A stretch of DNA of 41,265 bases from an uncultured Bifidobacterium sp. Its GTDB lineage: Bacteria > Actinomycetota > Actinomycetes > Actinomycetales > Bifidobacteriaceae. The notes below the pieces were generated by a model. The model had not been told where the DNA came from. It saw only the letters and a program-made list of their open reading frames with translations, and ran no database searches. A program made the translations under genes and the position numbers. The DNA is taken from assembly GCA_937874315.1 (NCBI GenBank), contig CALNAE010000240.1:1-41265 (forward strand), in the 5' to 3' direction. Of the stretch, positions 1 to 8,498 are shown in pieces; position 1 is the first letter of the stretch; every line of letters starts with the position of its first letter.

Positions 1-524
1 ATTACCGCTGGCACGACACGCAATGGCACTGCGAATATGCCTATGATCTCGATCCAGGGGATCGACGCGATGTCATTGCGTCCTTGGAGCGGCATGCACG
101 CGAACAGGGGATTTGGTGCGAACATCCCTGGGGCGAGTGCATTGAGGATCGTGGCAGCCAGATTACCTTTTCCGCCCTTGGGCAGCAGGCACCGATTGAG
201 GAGAAGGAAGCCTGGGACGGCGACAATGCGAAGAAGAACCGTCTTGCCCAGGCCGTCGCCGCCGACTTCCCCCATCTCGCGGTGCGTTCTGGCGGATCCA
301 CCAGCGTCGACGTGTCCCGTCGCGGCATCGATAAAGCATTTGCCGTGCGTTCGCTGGCGAAGATACTCGCCATCGACGTGCAGACGATGATCTATATCGG
401 CGATCGCATGGACCCGGACGGCAACGATTATCCGGCCGCGATGGCGGGTACCCGCGCCCTTCGAGTTGACGGGCCGCAGGATACCCTGCAGGTATGCGCC
501 GCGCTCATCGAGCGGCTCTCCTGA
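1..524 (+). CDS. HAD-IIB family phosphatase, phosphomannomutase/sucrose-phosphatase-like (partial, 5' end missing)
   Basis: The reading frame is open from base 3 to the TGA at 522-524, so the N-terminus lies outside the window. The visible part is about 173 residues. It carries the C-terminal HAD signature: a GIDKA segment, where the Lys is the HAD motif III residue, followed by YIGDRMDPDGNDYPAA, the Mg-binding GD...GND motif IV. The segment EDRGSQITFSALGQQAP resembles the cap region of eukaryotic-type phosphomannomutases, which are HAD-IIB members. The likely role is a cytoplasmic sugar-phosphate phosphatase or mutase, but the substrate cannot be read from this fragment. comF follows on the same strand 132 bases downstream. 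Confidence 0.8.
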   Translation, partial: YRWHDTQWHCEYAYDLDPGDRRDVIASLERHAREQGIWCEHPWGECIEDRGSQITFSALGQQAPIEEKEAWDGDNAKKNRLAQAVAADFPHLAVRSGGSTSVDVSRRGIDKAFAVRSLAKILAIDVQTMIYIGDRMDPDGNDYPAAMAGTRALRVDGPQDTLQVCAALIERLS

Positions 525-580
525 GGGACGCCGTTCTTCGCGAGCATACCGGCGTGCTTCGTTCGAATGGGCCTGGCCTT

Positions 581-616
581 CCTTCGACCACATGGTCCGG
601 CCTTCGACCACATGGA
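581..616. repeat. Short tandem direct repeat, 20-base period
   Basis: The 15-base string ccttcgaccacatgg occurs at 581-595 and again at 601-615, between the HAD gene and comF. It is a local tandem duplication. I see no promoter or operator function attached to it. Confidence 0.7.
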
Positions 617-656
617 TGCATCGCCGCGTATCGCAAGCGCCTTGGTCATGTAGATT

Positions 657-1448
657 GTGCATATGCTGCATATGCCTCTGGAATCAATCATCAAGGCGAC
701 CGGGACCATGACCGTTGGCCGGACGGCGTCTTGGGCGGGGTGTGCGTCTCCCTCATTGTTCGGCAGTGGTCAGCGGCTTCTGTTACCCCGCGGCTGCGCC
801 GGATGCGATGAGCCCGACGCCGTGCTGTGCATGCGTTGCCGCAATGCCTTTCTTGACTCGCAGCGTCGGGCATTGCCCCAGTCCTCGATGCGATTCGGTT
901 ATGCCTGCGGGCGGTACGACGGCGTGGTGCGCCAAGCGATCCTGCGTTGGAAGGATCACGGCGACGAGGAATGCACCGCGTTGTTCGCGCTGTTGCTGGA
1001 GCATCTGGCGGCTTGCATCGGCCTGCTACAGGCATGGACCGCCTGCGGTATCCTGATCGTTCCCGTTCCTTCATCTGCTCGGTCCATACGTCAACGGGGA
1101 CGCTGGCATATGCTCGGTCTGGCGAAAAAACTGGTCGCATTGCTGCGTCGGCGGGGTATGGATGCGTCCGTGGCGCCTGTGCTGTATATGGAGCGTCGGG
1201 CGCATAAGGCCGTGCAGTCCCTCGACCCCTCCGAGCGTGCGGAACGGGCTAGAGACGCGCTTCGCTGCCGGGATGTCGGTACGCGCCGCGGCGCATATGA
1301 CATACGAAGGAGACGCGTGGTGGTGCTCGACGACATCGTGACCACCGGTTCCACCATGCGCCGTTGCGTTCATCTGCTGCGCGCGCGGGGCTTCACCGTG
1401 TTGACGTCGCTGGCGTTGGCCTATACGAGTCGGCAATCGGTGCGATAG
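657..1448 (+). CDS. comF: ComF family protein (phosphoribosyltransferase fold)
   Basis: This 263-residue product has the ComF layout. A four-cysteine zinc-binding segment lies near the N-terminus (C47, C50, C58, C61 in LLLPRGCAGC...LCMRC). A type I phosphoribosyltransferase domain ends in the PRPP-binding loop VVVLDDIVTTGST near residue 225. The family is linked to DNA uptake in competent bacteria, and in some species it acts in replication restart; its role here is inferred from family only. The start is uncertain: ATG codons at 657, 663 and 672 are in frame, and none has a strong Shine-Dalgarno sequence. It converges with umuC across a repeat-rich intergenic stretch. Confidence 0.85.
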   Translation: MHMLHMPLESIIKATGTMTVGRTASWAGCASPSLFGSGQRLLLPRGCAGCDEPDAVLCMRCRNAFLDSQRRALPQSSMRFGYACGRYDGVVRQAILRWKDHGDEECTALFALLLEHLAACIGLLQAWTACGILIVPVPSSARSIRQRGRWHMLGLAKKLVALLRRRGMDASVAPVLYMERRAHKAVQSLDPSERAERARDALRCRDVGTRRGAYDIRRRRVVVLDDIVTTGSTMRRCVHLLRARGFTVLTSLALAYTSRQSVR

Positions 1449-1463
1449 GTCAACGCTCCGCGC

Positions 1464-1596
1464 GTGCATGGCCCGGCAAGCTGGCGTGACGATAGTGCTC
1501 GACCATGGTGAGACTGCCCCGTGCGTGCATGGCCTGGCAGTCGCACGCCAGGCCATGCACCTGTCAACATGTGGCGCGCGACAGCCGGCCATGCAC
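1464..1596. repeat. Nested inverted repeats between comF and umuC, probable bidirectional terminator
   Basis: A perfect 14-base inverted repeat (gtgcatggcctggc at 1525-1538, its reverse complement at 1547-1560) encloses an 8-base loop. Near copies flank it: gtgcatggcccggc at 1464-1477 and gccggccatgcac at 1584-1596 in opposite orientation, so two hairpins can nest. The two genes converge here (comF stop 1448, umuC stop 1677), which fits a shared terminator. No T-run follows the stems. Confidence 0.6.
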
Positions 1597-1620
1597 GCCT
1601 GCCGGCATACCGCCGAAGCT

Positions 1621-1645
1621 CCATGCATACACATGCATACACATG
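1621..1645. repeat. 10-base tandem repeat
   Basis: The unit catgcataca is repeated twice with a third partial copy at 1622-1645, beside the nested inverted repeats. It shares their tgcatg core. It lies outside both flanking genes. Confidence 0.55.
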
Positions 1646-1676
1646 CGGATGCGGTCGTGGATGCGATCGGTGGGCA

Positions 1677-3002
1677 TCACCGGGCGTGCACCACGGCCAT
1701 TTCGTCCCATCGCGTGGTGCAGCGCGATGAGAGCATGTCGCGGCGCATGCTCCAGTCGGCACCGGTGTCGTCATCATGGCGTGCATGACCCCGTATGCCT
1801 GCGTATCCGATTCCGGCACGCATGGGGCCGAAACGTCGTGTGACCTCATCGAGCACGGCGCCGAGATGATGGTCGTCGCAGTCCGCTTCCAAGCCATCGA
1901 GTGTATGAAAGACATCGGCGTCCACAAGACCCGTAAGCATCACTCCCGCCCGAATGTAACGACCATGAGGATCGAATCTATGACGCAGGGCCTCGCATGC
2001 GGCTCTCGATATGGTGATCGGGTCATCGCTGGGGTCTTGCAATGTCGTGCATCCGTGGATGGAGAGATACTCCTTATCGACATTGAATGGGCTGCTGGCG
2101 CAGAAGGCATGTACCTGCGAGCATAGACCGTGCTGACGGCGCAACCGTCGGCAGGCGTTTTGGGCGTATAGTCCGAGCGCCTGACTGATATCGTCGAATT
2201 TCGTAATCGGTGTGGAAAACATCCGCGAACACAGAATCTGGTCGGTGCGTGCTCCCTTGTCGGCATCCGATTGATCCGCCATACAGGCGATACCGCGCAA
2301 TTCCAGTACGGTGCACTCCAACACCACCGAGAAACGGCGTCGAATCATTACGGGGTCGGCATCGCGCAGCTGCAGCGCGTTGATGATACCCATGGCCTGT
2401 AACGCGCGTGTCAAATGGCGGCCCACGCCCCAGACCCGTTCCACGGGTATCGCCGCCAACACCGTGGCGATGTAATCGGCTGTGGCGTCGTCCCATACGG
2501 TTACGCCGTGTTCGTCAGGATGGTCCTTGGCCCAATGATTCGCCACCTTGGCCAGGGTCTTACTGGGCGCGACGCCGATGCTGATCGGAATGCCGATGCC
2601 GGTCAGCACCGCTTCGCGCATGCGAATGCAGGCGTCTGCGGTCGTATGCGCATCCCAAGGAGAGCGTAGAAAGCATTCGTCGATCGAGTAGATTTCCTGG
2701 TGCGGAAAGTGTCCACGCATCAGCGACATCATGCGCGCGGACAGGCTGGCGTACAGTTCATAATTCGAGCTTCGTGCGATCACGCCGTCATGCGTTGCCT
2801 GTTCGCGGATTTTGAACCATGGCGTGCCGTTGACGATGCCCAACGTCTTGGCCTGCGCCGATCGTGAGACCACGCAGCCGTCGTTATTGGATAGTACGAC
2901 GACGGGCCGCCCCATCAGCGAGGGGTCGAACACCGTCTCGCAGGAGGCGAAAAAGCTATTCGCATCGGCGAGCACGATCAGTTTGCCACTCAACTGGTCC
3001 AC
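1677..3002 (-). CDS. umuC: Y-family DNA polymerase, UmuC type
   Basis: A 441-residue translesion polymerase. The N-terminal catalytic site shows LADANSFFASCE (Asp13), the nucleotide-binding stretch NNDGCVVSRS and YSIDECFL (Asp108, Glu109), followed by GIPISIGVAPSKTLAKVAN. The C-terminus has the UmuC-specific pattern W-S-M-R-R-D...TTRWDEM. It is the polymerase subunit of a Pol V-like complex that copies damaged DNA with low fidelity. It lies directly behind umuD on the minus strand. The frame opens at a GTG (3000-3002) that overlaps the end of umuD by 13 bases. A TTG at 2991-2993 overlapping the umuD TGA is another possible start. Translation is probably coupled to umuD, and control comes from the LexA box upstream of umuD. 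Confidence 0.93.
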   Translation of the reverse strand: MDQLSGKLIVLADANSFFASCETVFDPSLMGRPVVVLSNNDGCVVSRSAQAKTLGIVNGTPWFKIREQATHDGVIARSSNYELYASLSARMMSLMRGHFPHQEIYSIDECFLRSPWDAHTTADACIRMREAVLTGIGIPISIGVAPSKTLAKVANHWAKDHPDEHGVTVWDDATADYIATVLAAIPVERVWGVGRHLTRALQAMGIINALQLRDADPVMIRRRFSVVLECTVLELRGIACMADQSDADKGARTDQILCSRMFSTPITKFDDISQALGLYAQNACRRLRRQHGLCSQVHAFCASSPFNVDKEYLSIHGCTTLQDPSDDPITISRAACEALRHRFDPHGRYIRAGVMLTGLVDADVFHTLDGLEADCDDHHLGAVLDEVTRRFGPMRAGIGYAGIRGHARHDDDTGADWSMRRDMLSSRCTTRWDEMAVVHAR

Positions 3003-3754
3003 CCATCATGTGGGTAATGATCGTGGGTGTGGATGATGGATGCCGGTTTTGGTTTCGCCGGCGCAGGGGATGACATGGGGGACAAGGACGTAGATCTGGA
3101 TGTCGATGATGCAGGGAAGGATGTGGGGGCGTCTTGGGGTGGAATTTCATGAGATCGCGTCGGGACGGTGACGTCGGTGCGTTGGGTGCCGGATGTCCGC
3201 TGGCCCGTCTGAATTCCCGGGGCCGAATGCGTGACATCGTAGCGTTGCGATGCCGGCTTCCGGTATGCTCGTCGTTGACTGTGGAAATTACCTGTGACCA
3301 CGCCCCATACCGTCAGCTCCTCATCGTTCGATGGTCGAAAATCAGGGTATCTGGGGTTTTCGGCATGGAGCACAGGCCTGGACCCTTGTAAAAGAAGGCG
3401 TTTAACGGTCAGCTCTCCATTGAGCACCGCGATGATGACGTCACCGGATTGTGGCGTCAACGCACGGTCGACCACCAGAAGATCGCCGTCCCATATTCCC
3501 GCGCCCTGCATGGAGTCGCCGGCCACCGTGACGATGAACGTGGTGTCGGGATGCTCGATGATATGTTCATCGAAGCTGAAATCACCGGAAAAATAATCTT
3601 GGGCGACCGAGGGAAAACCGGCGTGTACGGATTCCAGGGCCATGGGTACCGCGGTGGGGGCGGACGTGGCCCGATATACATGGATGGCCCTGCAAAGCTC
3701 CGGTGGGCATGGAATCTGAAAACGCGGAAATGCCGGAATCGTCGTCTGCGTCAT
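2990..3754 (-). CDS. umuD: UmuD/LexA-like S24 autoprotease with long C-terminal tail
   Basis: Start chosen at ATG 3752-3754, which follows GGAGGT at the right spacing; longer in-frame starts would place the LexA box inside the gene. The 254-residue protein has the S24 core: predicted self-cleavage site Ala45-Gly46 (HAGFPS), catalytic Ser81 in AGDSMQGAGI, and catalytic Lys118 in GELTVKRL. The family partners with UmuC after RecA-stimulated self-cleavage. The core ends near residue 158 (TVWGVVTGNFH). A further ~95 residues, rich in Ser, Thr and Pro, follow; typical UmuD proteins of about 140 residues lack them. The gene overlaps the start of umuC. Function is secure, but the meaning of the tail is unknown. 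Confidence 0.92.
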   Translation of the reverse strand: MTQTTIPAFPRFQIPCPPELCRAIHVYRATSAPTAVPMALESVHAGFPSVAQDYFSGDFSFDEHIIEHPDTTFIVTVAGDSMQGAGIWDGDLLVVDRALTPQSGDVIIAVLNGELTVKRLLLQGSRPVLHAENPRYPDFRPSNDEELTVWGVVTGNFHSQRRAYRKPASQRYDVTHSAPGIQTGQRTSGTQRTDVTVPTRSHEIPPQDAPTSFPASSTSRSTSLSPMSSPAPAKPKPASIIHTHDHYPHDGWTS

Positions 3755-3765
3755 ATCGCACCTCC

Positions 3766-3795
3766 ACTGTATTCGAACATATGTTCGAATACAGT
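3766..3795 (-). promoter_or_regulatory. LexA (SOS) box in a 30-base perfect palindrome
   Basis: The 16-base core TCGAACATATGTTCGA (3773-3788) matches the Gram-positive LexA consensus TCGAAC-N4-GTTCGA exactly. Perfect symmetry extends to 30 bases (3766-3795). It ends 11 bases before the umuD start codon, next to its ribosome binding site, so repressor bound here would block the umuDC promoter or its transcript start. Confidence 0.9.
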
Positions 3796-4151
3796 ATGAA
3801 TGAAGAGCACGACAAACGCGGCCACTGGCGTACCGCGCTGTGTCCATTCTCAAATTCCGTTTATTGCCTATTGGTGCCTGTTGCTTTTGTACCGCTGCGC
3901 CGGTACGAGCATATGCCAGCGGTGCGCGATCGCATTGGGAACGCCATGGCCGCATCCTCGGGTTCATGTTCCGTGAGGATACCGGTCTCGACCATTACCA
4001 TGCAGCGCCGGTACATCCCGAAACCCAAGAGCCGAATCGTCTCCGGGAATGGATGCGGGGAGACAGGCAGCGCAGCAATGAATATCGACGATTGGACCAA
4101 TCGATGCCCGTTCAACACCCCTCTCGAGGTGAGGGACGAAGGCATGCCGGT
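3796..4151. other. 356-base stretch with no convincing gene
   Basis: This stretch lies between the umuD operator and the stop of the sensor kinase gene. Open frames exist on both strands, for example a 94-codon minus frame at 3861-4145, but none shows a ribosome binding site with a recognisable product. No clear terminator, tRNA or conserved RNA motif is visible. Both flanking genes run on the minus strand, so it should hold the end of the kinase transcript and upstream sequence of umuD. Confidence 0.5.
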
Positions 4152-5291
4152 TCAGTCATGTTCACCGGCCTTGGCGATGTGGTACTTGGGCAACGTGATT
4201 TCGAAATTGGCGCCACGGGAGTCATCGACGACCTTGACGGTCCCGCCATGCAACTGCGCCGCCCAGCGCGCGATGGACAGTCCCAGGCCGGTGCCGCCCG
4301 ATTCCGTGCCCGGCCCGGTTTTCCCTTTGACGAATCTGCGGAAGATGTCGGAACGTGCCTCGTAGGGGATCTGCGAGCCATAGTTCACCACATTGGTGAC
4401 CACGGTACCCAAATCTCGGTTCTCATGCGCTTCGATCAATACCACGGTGCCATCTGCGGAATGTTTGAGCGCGTTGGAGATGATATTGGTAAAGAGCTGG
4501 CGCAGTCGATCCTGATCGCCTTCGATCAGCAGGTTGTCGGGGATGCGCAGATGAATGTCGTGCGCATGTCCTGCATCGGCTATCTCCAACGGTTTGACGG
4601 TGTCATCGACGAACTGGGAGAAATCGAACCGCTCGATTTCCAGGCTCGCGGCACCCGCCTCCATACGGGAGAGATCCAGCAGGAAGGCGATGAGATCGGA
4701 GAGCCGATGCGTCTGGTTGAGGATGCCCTCGAGATTGGCCGGCGTCGGCTCGACCACGCCATCGGCGAGATTCTCCAGCATCGCCTGCAACGCGGAAACC
4801 GGTGTGCGTAGTTCATGACTGACGTTGGCCACCATATCGGTTCGCATCTGGTCGGCATGCTGCAGTTCCCCCGCCATCTCGTTGAACGATCTCGCCAACT
4901 GCCCGATCTCATCATTGCTGCCGCGCCCGGTCTCCACGCGCACGGTGTAATCGCCATCGGCCATGGCCTCGGCCGCATCCCTCATCTCGCGTAACGGGGC
5001 AATCAGTCCGCGAGAGAAGAAATACGTAATGCCCAGTGCGACGATCAGAGTCAGCGGCATGGCGATCCAACCGCTGAGCTTCACCTTGAGCAGCACCCAT
5101 GCCATCGCGAAGGCGATGGCGGTGGAGATGACGATCAGAATGCTCAGTTCGGTCTTCAGAGAGCGGAACAATCCGATGGGCCGGCCATCCTTCATGTTGG
5201 GCGCCGAACGTTTGAACTGGTCAGCGGATGGCATATGCGCTTTGGATGGCATATGACCGCGGGGAGAGATGCGTGATTTGGAGAAGGGCAT
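4152..5291 (-). CDS. Sensor histidine kinase (HAMP, HisKA, HATPase)
   Basis: A 379-residue membrane kinase. Two hydrophobic segments (about 50-69 and 75-93) are separated by only a few residues, so there is almost no extracellular sensor domain. A HAMP segment follows (about 94-146), then HisKA with the phosphorylated His159 in VSHELRTPV. The ATPase domain has N box NIISNALKHS and G box GGTGLGLSIA. The gene begins 5 bases after the response regulator stop, so the two form one unit and the regulator is the expected partner. The N-terminal 45 residues are Ser/Pro/basic-rich and contain a small repeat (HMPS twice), encoded by ggatggcatatg copies near 5224-5253. The start may lie further in. The stimulus is unknown. 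Confidence 0.9.
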   Translation of the reverse strand: MPFSKSRISPRGHMPSKAHMPSADQFKRSAPNMKDGRPIGLFRSLKTELSILIVISTAIAFAMAWVLLKVKLSGWIAMPLTLIVALGITYFFSRGLIAPLREMRDAAEAMADGDYTVRVETGRGSNDEIGQLARSFNEMAGELQHADQMRTDMVANVSHELRTPVSALQAMLENLADGVVEPTPANLEGILNQTHRLSDLIAFLLDLSRMEAGAASLEIERFDFSQFVDDTVKPLEIADAGHAHDIHLRIPDNLLIEGDQDRLRQLFTNIISNALKHSADGTVVLIEAHENRDLGTVVTNVVNYGSQIPYEARSDIFRRFVKGKTGPGTESGGTGLGLSIARWAAQLHGGTVKVVDDSRGANFEITLPKYHIAKAGEHD

Positions 5292-5296
5292 GGAGT

Positions 5297-6088
5297 TTAG
5301 TGCGCGTCCTCGTCGGTACCACTGTCGGTACCCTCATAGGTATCCCTGTCGGCGCCCCCTTCGCTACCGTCGTTCTCGGGCGGTTCGAACGCATATCCCA
5401 CGCCGTGGGCCGTGCGAATCATCTCTGAACCGAGCTTATGACGCAGCGCCTTGACATGCGAATCGACCGTGCGGGTACCGGAGGCATCCGGCCAGTCCCA
5501 TACCTCCTCGAGTAGTTTTTCGCGTTTGAAAACGGATTTCGGCTTACGCGCCAACGTGGCCAGCAGATCGAATTCCGTGGGGGTGAGATGAATCTGCTCT
5601 CCGCCGAGGGTGACGATGCGCTGACGCGGATCGATGATCAACGGGCCGAAATCGAGGATCTTCTCGTTCTCGAGATTCTTGGCGATGATCGTGGCACGTT
5701 CAACGCGTCGCAACAACGCCTCGCAGCGCGCGATCAGCTCGCGCGGAGAGAATGGTTTGGTCATGTAGTCGTCGGCGCCGGCTCCCAGACCCATCACCTT
5801 GTCGGATTCCGCATCGCGCGCGGTGAGCATGAGCACGGGAACCGGTCGTTCTGCGATGATCCGTTTGGTGGCCTCTATACCATCCATCACCGGCAGCATG
5901 ATATCCATGATGACCAGATCCGGCTTGAGCGCGCTTGCCGCGCGCACCGCGCTCATGCCGTCGGAGGCCACTCGCGCGGTCCAACCGTTGGCGGTGATGC
6001 GCTGCGCAATAGCCGTGGCGAGATCAGGCTCGTCCTCAACGACCAGTATGGTCCTTGGCTTCGTCTGGTGAGTCGTGGAATTGAACAT
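5297..6088 (-). CDS. OmpR/PhoB-family response regulator
   Basis: Start chosen at ATG 6086-6088, which has an AAAGGCGGC ribosome binding site; the longer frame runs back into glgB. The 263-residue protein has a receiver domain with acidic pocket VVEDE and phosphoacceptor Asp62 in MDIMLPVMDG, the Thr of LMLTA and the Lys of TKPFS. A winged-helix DNA-binding domain follows (RTVDSHVKALRHKLG...TAHGVGYAFE). The last ~25 residues are Asp/Glu/Gly-rich. It lies between glgB (14 bases upstream) and the kinase (5 bases downstream), so all three genes are probably co-transcribed. Targets are not known; control of glycogen or envelope genes is only a guess from position. Confidence 0.92.
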   Translation of the reverse strand: MFNSTTHQTKPRTILVVEDEPDLATAIAQRITANGWTARVASDGMSAVRAASALKPDLVIMDIMLPVMDGIEATKRIIAERPVPVLMLTARDAESDKVMGLGAGADDYMTKPFSPRELIARCEALLRRVERATIIAKNLENEKILDFGPLIIDPRQRIVTLGGEQIHLTPTEFDLLATLARKPKSVFKREKLLEEVWDWPDASGTRTVDSHVKALRHKLGSEMIRTAHGVGYAFEPPENDGSEGGADRDTYEGTDSGTDEDAH

Positions 6089-6102
6089 GGAAAAGCCGCC
6101 TT

Positions 6103-8361
6103 TCAGTTTTTCGGTTCCAAGAATACCGCTCCCAGAGCCGGGATGGTCAGCCGGGCCGACCATTCGCGTGAATGATATGCCTCGGGTTGGGCTTCAAAAC
6201 TGCCATTGTGGATATTCGACCCACCATAGCGCTCATCGTCGGTAGTCAGTACCTCATGCCATGTTCCGCCCTGCGTCAGCGGTACCCGATAGTTTTGCCA
6301 CGCCTCGCCGGAGAAGTTGACGATAACGACCATCTGCTCGCCCTGTGAACCGATGCGCACGAAGGAGAGGGTGTTGTGATCGCCGTCGTCGCTGGTGAGC
6401 CACTGGAAGCCGGCGGGATCGAAATCCTGACTCCACAGCGCGGGGGAATTCCGGTACAGGTCGTTGAGGTCGGATACCAGCCGTTGCACGCCACGATGCC
6501 AGTCTTGGTTGAGTGATCCCCAATCGAGCGAACCCTCATGGTTCCATTCGCCCACTTGAGCGATCTCGTTGCCCATGAAGGTCAGGTTCTTGCCCGGATG
6601 CGCCCATTGGAAAGCGAACAACGCGCGAACGCCGGCATAGCGCTGCCACTCGTCGCCGGGCATCTTTTCGAATAGCGAGCCCTTGCCATAGACGACCTCG
6701 TCGTGGCTGATCGGCAACACGTAGTGTTCGGAGTACGCGTAGACCATGGAGAAGGTGATTTCGTTGTGGTGCCACTTGCGGTTGATCGGTTCCTCATGCA
6801 GATATTGCAGGGTGTCATGCATCCAACCCATATTCCATTTGAGGCCGAATCCCAGTCCGCCGGCGTCGGTGGGCGTCGTGACGCCCGGATAAGCGGTGGA
6901 TTCTTCGGCGATCATCATGACGCCGGGGTAGTTCTTGTATGCGGTGGCGTTGGCTTCCTTGAGAAAATCGATGGCCTCAAGGTTCTCACGGCCGCCATAG
7001 ATGTTGGGATGCCATTGACCGGCCTTGCGGCTGTAGTCCAGATACAGCATCGAGGAGACGGCGTCCACGCGCAGGGCGTCGATATGGTATTCATCCAGCC
7101 AGAAGCAGGCGTTGGCGACCAGGAAGTTGCGCACCTCCCGTCGTCCGAAGTTGAAGACATAGGTGCCCCAATCGGGATGCTCCCCACGGGTTGGATCGGG
7201 ATCCTCGTACAGCGGCGTGCCATCAAAGCGGCCAAGGGCGAAACCGTCCTTGGGGAAATGCGCGGGCACCCAATCCATGATGACGCCGATCCCCGCGTTA
7301 TGCAGCCGATCGATGAGGTATTTGAAATCGTCGGGATCACCCAGTCTGGAATCGACCGCATAATAGCCGGTCACCTGATAGCCCCACGAGCCGGAGAAGG
7401 GGTGCTGGGCCAGCGGCATGAATTCCACGTGGGTGAAACCCTCATGAGCAACATAGTCGGCGAGTTTGTCCGCCAGATCGCGATAGTTGTTCAGGGAGCG
7501 GTCCCAGCTATTGGCGTTGACCTCGTAGATGCTCAGCGGACCGTTTTGTGGATTGGTGCGTCTGCGACGGTCCATCCACGCATCGTCATCCCATTCATAT
7601 TGCGAATCGAAGGTGACGGATGCGGTGTGGGGTGGAATCTCATGCGTGGACTCCATGGGATCCGCCTTCATCACCCAGTTGTTGCTTGAGGTGAGAATTT
7701 CATACTTATAGGTTTCGCCGGCGTCGACGCCCGGAACGAATAGTTCCCAGATGCCTGATGAACCGATTTCCCTCATGGCGTCGCGATGGCCGTCCCAACC
7801 ATTGAAGTCGCCCACGACGCGCACCGCGTGGGCGTTCGGAGCCCAGACGGTGAAATCGGTGCCGACCAACGGCCTGCCGGGTGTGCCGTCTTCGGAGCCC
7901 ATGGGGTCGTCGAGGTGTTTGACGTGGGCGCCCATGACCTCCCAGAGCCGTTCGTGACGTCCTTCGCCGAACAGATATGTGTCGATGTCGCCGATCATGG
8001 GCAGATATCGGTATGGTTCGTCCTCGACGATCGAGATATCGCCTTCGTAGGTGGTGCGAACACGATAATCCGGTATGGACCGGGTTCCTTGCGGCGTAGT
8101 GAGGGCCGGCCCGACGGCAACGAAGATGCCATTGTATTCGTGCGTCGCCGTGTACTCACCCTGCTCGGTGAGAATGACCACGCTTCGGGCGAGCGGTCTG
8201 AACGCTCGGTAGGTGACGGTCCCTGTCTGGTCACCGGATCCGAGGTGCCCGCCGAGGACCTCATGCGGATTGTAATACCTTGCATTGCTCACCGCGTCCA
8301 ACTTGTCCCTGCTGATGGGCAGCGCGACGAGATCATCATTGATATTCGATTCTGTAACCAT
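6103..8361 (-). CDS. glgB: 1,4-alpha-glucan branching enzyme
   Basis: A GH13 branching enzyme that adds alpha-1,6 branches to glycogen in the cytoplasm. Start taken at ATG 8359-8361 (product 752 residues, close to the family's usual 730). The N-terminal region has a beta-sandwich/CBM48 pattern (TDFTVWAPNAHAVRVVGDFNGW). In the catalytic barrel the nucleophile Asp433 sits in IDALRVDAV and the acid Glu486 in MMIAEEST; their 53-residue spacing is that of known branching enzymes. ISHDEVVYGKGSL supplies the third acidic residue. No good Shine-Dalgarno sequence precedes the ATG, but TATGCT lies 6 bases before it, so the message may be leaderless. The downstream genes are a two-component system. Confidence 0.95.
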   Translation of the reverse strand: MVTESNINDDLVALPISRDKLDAVSNARYYNPHEVLGGHLGSGDQTGTVTYRAFRPLARSVVILTEQGEYTATHEYNGIFVAVGPALTTPQGTRSIPDYRVRTTYEGDISIVEDEPYRYLPMIGDIDTYLFGEGRHERLWEVMGAHVKHLDDPMGSEDGTPGRPLVGTDFTVWAPNAHAVRVVGDFNGWDGHRDAMREIGSSGIWELFVPGVDAGETYKYEILTSSNNWVMKADPMESTHEIPPHTASVTFDSQYEWDDDAWMDRRRRTNPQNGPLSIYEVNANSWDRSLNNYRDLADKLADYVAHEGFTHVEFMPLAQHPFSGSWGYQVTGYYAVDSRLGDPDDFKYLIDRLHNAGIGVIMDWVPAHFPKDGFALGRFDGTPLYEDPDPTRGEHPDWGTYVFNFGRREVRNFLVANACFWLDEYHIDALRVDAVSSMLYLDYSRKAGQWHPNIYGGRENLEAIDFLKEANATAYKNYPGVMMIAEESTAYPGVTTPTDAGGLGFGLKWNMGWMHDTLQYLHEEPINRKWHHNEITFSMVYAYSEHYVLPISHDEVVYGKGSLFEKMPGDEWQRYAGVRALFAFQWAHPGKNLTFMGNEIAQVGEWNHEGSLDWGSLNQDWHRGVQRLVSDLNDLYRNSPALWSQDFDPAGFQWLTSDDGDHNTLSFVRIGSQGEQMVVIVNFSGEAWQNYRVPLTQGGTWHEVLTTDDERYGGSNIHNGSFEAQPEAYHSREWSARLTIPALGAVFLEPKN

Positions 8362-8498
8362 GCTCAAAGCATAGACACGATTTGGCCGCGCATGTGCATA
8401 TCGTTCGTCGTGTCGTAGGGATTTGCCTGCGAATATCGGTGAAGTCCGTGGCATATGGCATGATTATCCGAGATTATTGCTGTTCTCACGGAGGATTC

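Noticed and set aside
3861..4145. A 94-codon minus-strand gene after the sensor kinase
   Set aside because: No good ribosome binding site and no recognisable sequence; overlapping frames on the other strand are equally open.
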